Source of the DNA: Drosophila miranda
Taxonomy: Eukaryota > Arthropoda > Insecta > Diptera > Drosophilidae
Assembly: GCF_003369915.1 (NCBI RefSeq)
Contig: NC_046675.1
Location: 17,670,001 to 17,734,000, forward strand
Reading direction: 5' to 3'
Length of the DNA stretch: 64,000 bases
Below, piece by piece: positions 48,745-59,900 of the stretch. The position numbers and the translations under genes are program-made. Position 1 is the first letter of the stretch. Each line of letters opens with the position of its first letter. Under the pieces are notes generated by a model, which saw only the letters and a program-made list of their open reading frames with translations, was not told where the DNA came from and made no database searches.

Positions 48745-49436
48745 CCGGCTTGAAGTGGTCAGGTGTATAGTGCACCTGTCGTCGCCAATCAACCTTGACT
48801 CGTGCTGGCCGTTAGGCGGGCGGCAGTGGGGTATTCCGGAGGTTCATGGACCCAACACCACCGCTACCAATTGCAGTCCCAGCTCTCCACGCTCTGCGAG
48901 GTAGCCAGCCCCTTGTCGCCGCTGTTGGTTGGTTTTGGATGCGATTTGCTTGGTTGGATGGCCAGCGATTTTCCAATAAAGTAAAATTGCATTTGATGAT
49001 GCCAGGATATGTTTTTTCCAATCACTCTGACATTTCTCCGTTGCTCTTTGTTTTCTCCTGTTTTCCCCCAGCCATTTATAGAAAATTGAATAAAAGTGTT
49101 GGTGGCATTGCGACAAACTGGGCGATGAATGAGCGCGTGATTGGAAGCGATTTGTAGAACGGTGAACGTCGCTCGGCCAGCACTCCGCTTTCCGCTTTCC
49201 ACTCGCCACTCTCCGGGGTCTCCGGGCCGGGCACGAGGAGGAAGTGATTAGTGTTGCGCTCCTCCAAAGCTTCCTTGCGTGCTCCGCGCGCCGTGCGCCG
49301 TACGAAGTGCGCCTTGCGCCGTGCAACCGGCTCCTCGGAGAAACGTAGGCAAACACAGCGGAGCGCAGAAATCCAATTTGTAATATGGACCGAGCTAGGT
49401 GGCCCTTGACTTCATTGTTTCACTCAGTTACTTTGG

Positions 49437-49446
49437 CTTATATATA
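49437..49446 (+). promoter_or_regulatory. TATA-like element upstream of the EF-hand gene
   Basis: CTTATATATA lies about 115 bases upstream of ATG 49558. The spacing is reasonable, but the initiator is unclear. Confidence 0.35.
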
Positions 49447-49557
49447 CAAACACAAATACATATGTCGTAGGGACTTTCGATTGTATTTCACACAATTTTC
49501 GTACTCAACAAAAATACAAACAATACAAAAAAAACAGTTAACAATACTTGAGCCAAT

Positions 49558-52273
49558 ATGCATACGACCAAGATAGAGGAGGGCGATGACAGGGTAAGTC
49601 CAAGTCCATGTCCGAGTCCGTGTCATATGTGCCGGACATTAAACATGCTCAACTAATTTGCCTGCCCATCCAATCTCCCTTGAACCGTCTGCAGGAGGAT
49701 ATGGAGCTCAACCAAGTCTGGCGGGCCTGTCGTAAAATTCAAGGTGCTATTTTTCGTTATAACTTTGACATCTGTGCCGATTTGAAACAGCAGGATCCGG
49801 GATGCAGCGGCTTCGTATCGGGTAAGAACGACATCCGCTAGGGACATTTCGGTCTGCCCTTTTTTATGTAATTTTTATGACCCCAACAGAGCCCATCTTC
49901 ACGGCTGTGCTGGGCAAGTATCGCAAGGTGGCCGGCATGTCCGAAACCGAGCTGAGGGACGTCACCGACTACTTCCAAATCCGCGACGGGCGCGTGGCCT
50001 ATCGCCAGTTCTGCAAGGTTGTCTGCAGCGAAAGTGAGTTGGGCATGGTTGCTGCTCATGATTTTCTGGCTTGACCCGGCTCTGACACGCAGCCCTGCAC
50101 AAGAGCGCCAAGACGGACCTGGCCACTGGCCTGGAGTGGAACGATCCCTGGCATGTGAATGTCATTCCCCAGCCGGAGGATCGACGCAGGCTCTGTCTGA
50201 TTTTGCTTAAGATTGCTCAGGAGGCGAACATACCATTGATGCCGTACTTTCAGGACTATGAACTGGTGATTGCTCCTCAGCGCTGTGCCTTATACCAGGA
50301 AAAACGTATTTTAATTCACTTCTAGATTGCTCAAAATGTGGGCGTGGTCACGGTGTCGCACTTCTCGCGGGTGCTGCACTTCATGAAGATACCGCTGTCG
50401 GAGGCGGACTTTCTGCTGCTGCTGAGGCGCTATATGAAAGACGGCTATTTGGTTAATTACGTGGCGTTCCTCAAGCACATCGATAACATAATTGCCTACC
50501 TGAAGGACCACCGTCTGCTGGACAACTCTCAGGTGGGGCAAGAGGGAAATTTTATTCTATTCATTTTAATCGGGTCCCGTTCTTCAGGATATCATTAAGG
50601 ACTTCCCAGGTCGCCTAGTGGACCTGGAGCTCTCCCAGCTGCCGGCAATCAATGGCTGCAAGCTGGTGCACCCTATCTTTCCGGATGCGTGCAATCATCC
50701 GAAGAAGAATCGCAGCCAATGCGACATCATTTTCTGCATACAGAACTACGTCTACAAGAACCAGGTGCGCACCTCCGAGTTCCTGGAGAGTTTCGACGCC
50801 TTGAACATCGGCAGCATCACCAAAAACCAGTTCGAGCGCGGCCTGTCCACCATGGGAGTGGGCAAGTACCTGTCCCAGCGCGAGATGGCTGTTCTGGTGG
50901 ATCGCTATCTGGATCCAATGGACATCAACCGCGTACGTTGGCGCAATTTTGTGGATGAGATCGACACGGGTGCGCAGTGGTTAAGAGTAGTCTAAGGAAT
51001 TTTTATTTATTTGACCCTGTTTCTGTAGTCTTCACCATCAAGAACCTAGACAAGATGCCGCAGTGCGTGGTCGAGTCGCCGCTGCGCCACATCCAAGAGC
51101 TGCCCAGACCCGGCGCCGTGGACTGGCAGTCGGCCCCGCAGAGCATGCGTGAAGTGTGCGAGGAGGCAATGGCAAAGATACGCATCCGTATCCGCAACCG
51201 TCGCCTATACCTGCACCCCTTCTTCCGCAGCTATGACAAGTGAGTGGAGTGGATGACTCGAGTCCTGATTCCTAGGTGTTTTTACCCATCCGCCCTGCCC
51301 TTTCCAGACTCAATAGTGGCCATGTGCGCTGCAACCAGACCAATCAGATCTTCCGCACCAATGGCATACTCCTGTCCAATCAGGAGCTCGATGCTGTGCT
51401 GCATCGCTATGGCAATGAGCTCGGCTTTCATTACACCAAGTTCCTGGACGACGTGGATCCAGCCGAGTACGCCATGCCCAGCATGGTGACCAAGCAGCAG
51501 CTTCAGGATTGTCCGCCATTCGCCCGGGACAATCTGGAACCGGAGGAGGCCAGCGAGGAGACCATTATTCGCATCCTGACCAGTGCCAAGCGTCAGGCCC
51601 TGACCAAGGGACTGGCCATCATCGATTTCATGACCGACTACGACCGTCACCGCGAGGGCGAGATTCTGGAGTCTGACTTTAAGCGGTCCCTGGACAACTC
51701 AGGCGTCATCCTGACTGAGGAAGAGGCCACAATTCTTTGCAACATGTAGGCTCTCCAATGACTACCATAACCATCAATCTCACCTTATCTCTCGATCTCC
51801 ACAGCTTCCGTTCTCCCCGGCGCATGGCGTGCGTGCGCTACCGGGACTTCTGCAAGGCCCTGGACGAGATCTTCATACAACTCGAATCGAGTCTTGGCGA
51901 CAAGGTGGTCACAGCTGTTCCTCTACTGCACCTGCCCAACTTGGACTGCGTCGATTGCTTCCTCAGCTTCGACGAGCGGACCATTTGTTCGCAGGCCCTC
52001 ATGAAGCTCGCTCGCAAACCCGACGAGATTTCGAACTTGAGCCAGGTCTTCAAGGACTTTGACCGCGAGAACTGTGGCTCCATCTCCCAGAACCAGTTCC
52101 TGCGCGGCCTCACCGTCCGCGAGATGCACCAGATGCTGAGCAGCCGCGAATTCGAGGCCATCTGCAAGTGCTTCGGGATGCAGCGTGGCCTCTGCCTCGA
52201 GTTCAACTACCGCGAATTCCTTAAAATTCTGGACGTGCTCTTCACCACCGGCCAGGTGAAGCGAAACTATTAG
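49558..52273 (+). CDS. Multi-EF-hand protein, 728 residues, nine coding exons
   Basis: Exons: 49558-49593, 49695-49821, 49890-50033, 50093-50265, 50326-50532, 50588-50969, 51029-51239, 51308-51745, 51805-52273. All junctions are GT-AG, the phases match, and the sum is 2187 bases. The protein has no signal peptide or membrane segment. It repeats EF-hand-like loops with Gly at loop position 6 and Ile/Val at position 8, near residues 47, 161, 299, 426, 539 and 659. The loops keep Asp1 in most cases but lack the acidic residues at 3, 5 and 12, so Ca2+ binding is doubtful. The length and repeated degenerate EF-hands resemble EFCAB6-type axonemal or testis proteins; that link is inference. The gene ends about 1.7 kb before the squid stop codon on the opposite strand, so the two genes converge. 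Confidence 0.85.
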
Positions 52274-53988
52274 AGATCATTCTGCCTGATGTTCCAAATT
52301 CTCAGTGTGTGATCGTTTTTGATTGTGCAAAATTATGATTGTTACGAGTGTTATAAATATAAGAAAACGCAGCAAAGTAAAGTTTACTTTTCTTTAATTA
52401 ATGTAATTCGCTTGAAAACCGCCCCCTCTCTCAACCCTCGGTTATGACAGAAGAGAATAACGTTTTTGTTTATATTTTTAGGGGGGAAAAACTATATTTA
52501 TACAATTTTCAAATTCTTCTTAACCTAAGCTGAATCTGTTCCGAAAATGCTACCCTACCCCAAGTCTGTGGCCCGTCTCATCTGTGCGATTTCGCAATGC
52601 CGCGCATCCCTCTACTTCTACATTTACGGACGTTTCTTTCACACGATCTAATATGGTTTGTAAATATAGTAGTTTAAGTATGTATACATATATAGAGAAT
52701 TCTCTCAACAAGTATTCCGGCATCTATTATACAGTTCTGTGTGTACCACGCATATGTGCATATGCACGTGTTTTTGTTTATGTTTTTGTTTGTGGCTAGC
52801 AAATAAACTCGAGTTTGATTTTTAATAAAATAGTATCTGCTCTGCCCCACCAAGGAGTATATAAATATAGATATACAAGTAGTCTATATGCTAATGCACA
52901 TACCCAAGAAACAGAAGTAAACAGAAGTATGTTTGCTGCTTGAAAATCGTTTGTTATCGCGTTCTTTGTGTTTTGGTGGATCTGTTGGTTGTCGTAGTTT
53001 ATGTAGTTCCTTAATTTATAATTCATTCAGGATGCTACCACCCTCGTCCATTGCCCACCAGTCAACTTTCTCGTGTTTATAGTTACTACAATATTACATG
53101 TTACAGTTATCAGTAATTAGAGTTAAACAAATACTTATCTCTACAGTATTGTATTTTGTTGCAAAATGTGTTGAACAATTTCCTCGTGTAGCTGTCTCGT
53201 GTCGCTGCTGCACTTTAAACAATTACCCCGCATAATACATGAGACTACATTAGAAAAACGAATTTGTTTCGACGCACAGACCTTGTGGGGGCCACCACGG
53301 CTCCAGTAACGTGTTCCGACTGTTTCTTGTGGGAGGCTTTTGGGCTTGAGGGATAGCTCTTGCTTTTGCTTTCGCTGTTGCTTTTGGGTGGGTGTGGGGG
53401 TTGGTTGGTCTGCCGGCTTAATGAGCGTGTGGCTATGAAAAATTAGCCACTTGCTGAGAAAATATTACATGTCTCTAGGCCTAACTATCTATGTATGTAT
53501 GTATGTATGTATGTATGTATGTATTTATGTACTCGTATTTGTGGTGGGGATGTATTAATGACGCTCCTGTTGCGGCTGGTGTTGTTGTGGTTGTAGATTT
53601 AATTGTTGTTGGAATGGTGCTACACATCATGTGTGTAAGGATGTAGCTTGTTGGTTGTAGCTGCTGCTGCCGCTACTGCTGCTTCTGCTGCTGCTGCTGC
53701 CAGTCTGCCAGTTTGTCTAATGCAATAAGAGTGGGGATCTGCCTCCGTGCAGTCCCTTTTCAAATGTATATCCATATATACAGGTGCGTATATATGCGTT
53801 TACTCAGAAGTGGGTTGGTGTGTTGTGGTTGTAGTAATGCTGCAACGGAAAAAGAATTAGCTTCGGTTAGCAAGTTCCTCGACGGGGGTACGGCTTGTAT
53901 GACTTGTACTCACCATAACAAACTAAACTAGGTAAAATTCAAATAGTTTGTAGTTATCTGGAGAGTGTGAGTGCCCAGTGACCAGTGC
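52274..53988. other. Convergent 3' untranslated region between the EF-hand gene and squid
   Basis: Probably contains the 3' UTR of both convergent genes. An AATAAA on the + strand is at 52800-52805. A (GTAT)n microsatellite lies at 53491-53525 and a GCTGCT-rich tract at 53660-53702. No further ORF is supported. Confidence 0.5.
53491..53525. repeat. (ATGT)n microsatellite
   Basis: About nine ATGT units. Confidence 0.95.
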
Positions 53989-56900
53989 TTAGTAGGGCTG
54001 GTGCCTGGGCTGGCGTCCGGAGCCGCGCTGCTTGCCCCCGTTGAAGCTGCCGCCTCCGCCACCACCGCCGCCGCCTGTTGTGGAAATGGAGGAATCGGTT
54101 CGAGGGATTAGTACATCTCATTCGGCCCTAACACTCCGGCAATACACATGCTCAAAGTCTGACGGGAAGGGGATATAAAAGTGTTTTGTTACTACGCCAA
54201 ACGATTCAAGCGACTGTTTAGAAATTTTGTCCAAGGCTAGACTAGGGATAGCGCAAAGGATAGAACAATGTCTAGGAAACATAACTCTGAACAGGCAATG
54301 GGGGGCATCGCAACTGAAAATGGAACAAAACTCGGGAGCTTGGGTTACAGACGATAAACATAAAATAATTGATCGGGTTCGACAGTTCAAAACGTACGAG
54401 TACTTGTAGGTGGAATAAATGCAAAGAGTTGGATGATAGTTCTGGGCGTTTCTGTGATTTTATACCTTTGGGGCCGCCGCCGCCGCCGCCGCCACCGCCA
54501 CCGCCGCGTGGGCCGCCGGCACCGCGACCGCCCAAGCTGCCACCACCGCCGCCGCCGTAGCCATTACCGTCGAAGCCGCCGCCGTAGCCATAGTCTTTCG
54601 TTTCGAGTATATTTTGTGTTGCAACCACGTGGTTATTGCAGTGGTTTGGTGTTTTGGTGGTTTGTTGGTTTTTCGTATAGAAGATTGATGAAAACACAAA
54701 CAGAGCTTAGCTTATAAATGGTGTAGACGACACAAACGAAAGAGGATGGAGTGGAACTTGCTGTGTCTGGAATATGGATCGGGATCGGATCGATTCGGTT
54801 TGGGATTCTGGTACGGATTGGAATGGTCAAAATTTGCTGCTACTGAGGGGCGACGCCGCGCCGAGGGGAGACAATTCAAATTCACAAGTCAAGAGCTGTA
54901 AAGGAGTTCTCCAGAATCCGGAAAACAGGAATCGGAGAAGGGACCAACGGGGATGGAACGGAACGGGACAGGAAAGGTAAGTGGGAAGTGGGAAGGAAAG
55001 GCAACTGAAATATACACAAAATTGTTGTCTGGTTGGTTTTTTTTTTGTTTTTCTTTTATTTGCTCATTTCTCGTTTGTGGATTTTGATTATAAGATTGTT
55101 GGTTAAAATGTTTCTTGTTATTGCTGTAGCTCAAAGTACAATATGGTTTGTGGTGGTTGTTGGCTGTTGCTGATACACAAATAAAAATTAAAAACAATTT
55201 ACTCTCTTCTCTCCCGACTCGCTCTGGAGCGGAGCAGGCGCAAGGCGACGCTCACACATACATGCGGATCGATTTGTTGTTGATATTGTTAACTGATGTT
55301 GTAGTTGTCTGATTCTGGTTAGGTATCATAATCTTTATCGTTACCGACTCGACTCGACACGACTCGTTTCGACTTATTAACATGTTTCACAATGCATTGC
55401 AATGGATTTCTCCTTCATTCGATCGATCAATCGATCGATCGATCTCTCATCTTACAGCACTCGTTATCGTTATGCATTTATGTTTCTTTTAAAATCTTTA
55501 ATTTTTACCTCATTTTCCACACAACAATTTCAGCATTTCAATTTCAAGTTATTTGCTTTGTTTAACAATTCGATAAACAATTTATCATTGATTGGATGAT
55601 GCCAAAGATTGCGAATTCATTTGCTGCTCTTGTGTGTGTGTCTTTTGAATGTCTCACCTCAGCAAAAAAGATATATAAAGTGTTCTCATTTTGTTTGATT
55701 CTCGTTAGTTTCTCTTTTAAAAGGGGAGTACGTGGGGGCGGATCGGGATCGGGGATAAAATGGGGCGGCGTATGCGTGGTTCGTCGCGAATATTCTGGAG
55801 TGTCGTTGAAAACGTTTTGCGAAAAACAAAAACAAATGCAATAGTCAACAAATTTTACTTTTTACTCGAGTTAATATAATGTTTATAATAATTACTCTTT
55901 GTGTTCGCTGTTGTTGTTGCTGTTGTTGTTAAAAACAAGAAAACTGGTTTAGCTTAAAAATTGTCTCGGGAAATCGCTTGACAAATCGTTAAATGTAAAT
56001 TACTTTAGGTTTTTCTTTTTTTGTAGAGTTTTTCAATGCATTTCACTAAAAACAAATATTAATTACGCTAAATTACTTGTAAATATATACGCTTTAAGTT
56101 TAATAGAAAGGAAGATTTAAGTAAAAAATGAAAATCGTTACAGTTAAGTGAAAATAACACTGTGGTGCTGTTTTTCTTGGTTGCTTGCTCGGTTGTTTGG
56201 TTGTTTGGTTGTTGGGATAGTGGGTCGTTGTCCTCTGGGCCAGACAAAAACGATTCGGACACCGGGAATATATCGTACCGCCACGGGGGCTTGGACAAGA
56301 CAGACGCGCGGCGGCGATCGCTTTGGATATTCGCTTTTGGGTGGTTTTAATTATCCCTCATTAAGGGTCGGTCATTATCTTTCTTTTCTTTTCTTAACTG
56401 TTCTTTTGCGGTTGGTTGGTTGGTTTGGTTTGATTATTTTGATCTTTCTTTTTCGTTTTTGTGAGGCGAAACATCGGAAAATTCGGCATTACAATCATCG
56501 TATATAAATATATGCTCAAAATCATAATTACGAAAGTAACATTACATAATTAAATAGTTATCGGGGGTAAAACTGCGGGGAAGTGCAAGCGGAAGCGGTA
56601 ATATGCACAGTGGATCCGTGCAGCCGTCCTTCCCCGCACTTTAGTGGGGCTTGTTGGTTAGTTTCAAGATTTCAGAGAATAACAGAAGAGATAATTATAA
56701 AAAAATTAAGAATATATTGTTGTTAGGAATTTAATATTAAAGGGGGGCACAAAATTATTGCTATAAGTATATGTAGAGGTATACAACAATTTTGTTTATA
56801 TCAAAAGATTGTTTACACATTTAAATAGGATAATAATCGGTATAATAATCAATAAAAATATAGCATAATATGTATAAAAAAATTGATTTGTGTGGGTAGT

Positions 56901-59900
56901 TTTTTTAAAATAGGGGTTAATATTTTTTTCTTATTTTTCTTTAGTTTTTTTCGTTTGTTTTTTGTTTGTATAAAGACAACTGCTAAAAACATTGAGAAAC
57001 ATGCAAATTTGTTGTAAAATAATTACGCAAATTGATGAATATATATGTATGCAAAAATGTATATATAATATTTGATATGTCCATCAGAACTCGGTTTCCC
57101 GGACTCTTCCTTCGGAATCTTCGGAACTTCAAATACGTATAAATACACATATATATATATACATTTGCCAAAGCAAAGCTCGTAAGTATGTGTGGGTGTT
57201 TGCTCGACTTAACATTTAAAAACCATAAAAGGAAAATTATATGTATAATTGTTTGAATTAAAATTACTAAAATTGACGAAGTGTGTTTTGTTTTGTTTAG
57301 ATTTGTTTCGTTAAGTTTTCACTTGATGATTGTTTGAAAAGTTCTCTAATCAGCTGTCGTTGTTGTTCAGTTAGTTGTTGTTTTCTTTTCTTTTTGGTTG
57401 TTGTTTGTTGTTGTTGTTGTTTTTGTTGTTGTTTCAGTGTGGTTGTTGGAATCGACGTATGAACGTGCAGAATGCCGCAATGCGCGATCTAAAATTGAGT
57501 GCTGTTTGTTTACGTTTGATACGTTTGATACGTCTGTTACGTTGTTGCTCTACGTTACGTTACGCTACGCTACGCAAGTTACATTTAGTCAAGAAAGTGC
57601 AGCGAAAATGCAAATAAAGCAAATAAAAGAATGATCCTTCGGGGCTTGCCCCTAGATCCAAGAGCTGTCGTTGTTGTACTCTTCCGTTTTGTAGTTGTTT
57701 TTTACAAGGATTTGCCTTAAAGTAATACTATCAAAAATAGTACCATAGTTAAATGTTACGTGTATGTATAAATATATATAACATTCGTATATACTCGATA
57801 TAAATATATGTATATATATATATATATATATATGGTAGGTATATTGACGTATGTGCATACGAAAACATATGCATTGCAAGAACGTGAATATCATCCCGTT
57901 GCCGGGATAATAATATGTATCTAAAAATATATGTATATGCTATATATATTTAAATAGACATTGAATCAAAGCTTTGATTACGCGTTTCGTTTTTTGTTTG
58001 TTTGTTTGTTTGTTGTCTCTGTTGTTCTTGCTGTATTTCGTCTTCTTCTTGTTGTGGTTGTTTGTTGTTGTTTAGTGTTTTGTTTAACAAAACAAAGAGG
58101 AAAAACTATTAAATAACTATATTTTTGAGAATAGGAGTGTGTGTGTGTGTGCGCTCGGGCATGAGTGTAGGAGTGGGGAGTATGGGAGTGGGAGTTGGAG
58201 TGGATTTGTTTGTCTGGCATTGGTATTGGTATTGGTATTGGTGTTTGTGTGGTTTTGATTTTGGTTTCAGTTGGCTCAAACAATAACAGTTAGTTAACAA
58301 TTAAAAGGCACATGTTGCAGTTGCGCAAAAGGCCAAAAACGCTGGCACTTCACACAGTTTTCACATACTCGCAATTGGCACATGCTTCTCGTGTGTGTGT
58401 GTGTGTGTCTATGTGGTCTGTGTTTGTGTGGTGTGTGTGAGGTGTTTTTGCTTGTTGTTTTGGTTGTTTGTTGTCTGGTCTTGGTCTTGTTGTTTGCTGC
58501 CTTTGCGTTTGAGGTATTTGTCATCTTTGGAAAGTCTGTTGAAAGCGACCTCGTATCAACATCGCGCTGCTGCAGGATTTCCTGCTCTGGCTGGTCCGGT
58601 CCGGTCTGGTCTAGTGTGGTGCGGTTTGGTGTGGTGTGATGTGGGGTCGCCTGGTCGGGAGATCCCACGATCCAAACGCCTCGTCACGTCTACTCTTCAC
58701 TTCACTTCACTTCACTTGGCTTCATCCTGCTCTATATCTCCTGCTCTCTCTCACTCCTTAAACAACACAATCGTTAACACACGCTTCGTCAGTTTTATGT
58801 TTAAATGCTACACAACTAATAATTGATAATTAAATGTTTTGTGTAAGTGAAGAATGCTCGTTAAAAGTACGCTTTAAAATGTAAAACATCAAATATTCTT
58901 TTAAAATTATACGGTGTTTAGATATACATATATAAATGTGTGTATAAAATTACTAATTTTTTTTGCTTTTATATAAATGAAGAAAATCTTTCTGTTCGAC
59001 TCTTCGCTGAATATGATTAAATTTTACAATTAGTTTTAAAAAGTTTTCTTGTTTTTAGCGACGTTGCTGTTGTTGTTGTTTGTTTATTTTTGGTTGTTCT
59101 TGTTGTTCTTGGACAAATGCATACCGTATATGCACCCGGCCGCCACCCGCCACACACATGTACACGGGGGTGCACGCGTGCATACACATAAATGCAGCAC
59201 AACGATGTTATTGTTTTTGTTTTTGCTTTTGTTTTTGCCTTTGCTTTTGTTTTTCTCTCAGTTTTGTTTGATTTGGGAAACACAACAACGTGGAAATTTC
59301 GATTCAGGTCTATGGCAAAGTAATTGATAATTAATCTGGTGGTTGTTGCTGTGATTGTTGTTGCCTGTCTGTGGTGGACTGTGGCTACTTAAAACTGCTG
59401 GTAGTTGTTGCTGCTACTGTTCTTGTTTTGGTGGTAGTTACTCGACGTGTTGTTATTGTAATAGTTGCTATGAGCATTATTATGTTGTTTGTTGTATTTA
59501 CCATAACCGTAGTCATATCCATTATAATAGCCACCGGCATAGTAGTCGCCGTAGCCGCCGGCAGCACCGTAGCCGCCATAACCGCCGTAGCCAGAGTACG
59601 AGCTCTGGGCGTCCCACTGGTTGTTGTAGCCTGCGGAAAAAGAGAGATCGGTACGCAGTTAAAAGACTGTTCAATTCATTGCGATCTATGCCAGATGGCA
59701 GATGGATCTGCTGTGCTCTGACTGTACTGACCACCGCGTCCGTAGCCACCGCGACCACCGCGCATTCCACCGCGTGCACCACCGCGCATTCCCATCATTT
59801 GGTTCTCGGGCTTCGGCGTGGCACGCTTCACGTCGACCTCCTTGCCAGAGATCTTCTGTTTGGGCGTCTTCAGCAGGTCTGTGACCACCTGCTCCGAATC

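Larger units (their letters stand above)
32165..49435. other. 17-kb gene-poor region
   Basis: No gene with convincing codon bias, domain or promoter set. Most long frames run through low complexity: 33306-33932 (208 codons; Ala/Ile and Gly-Asp runs), 42234-42683 (CATCGTC repeats), 46384-46854 and 48844-49356. Microsatellites occur throughout. A perfect TATCGATA (DRE) palindrome is at 33036-33043. A possible exon-like frame is listed separately at 47371. Confidence 0.45.

Noticed and set aside
51282-51650. 122-codon - strand frame
   Set aside because: Antisense shadow of EF-hand gene exon 8.
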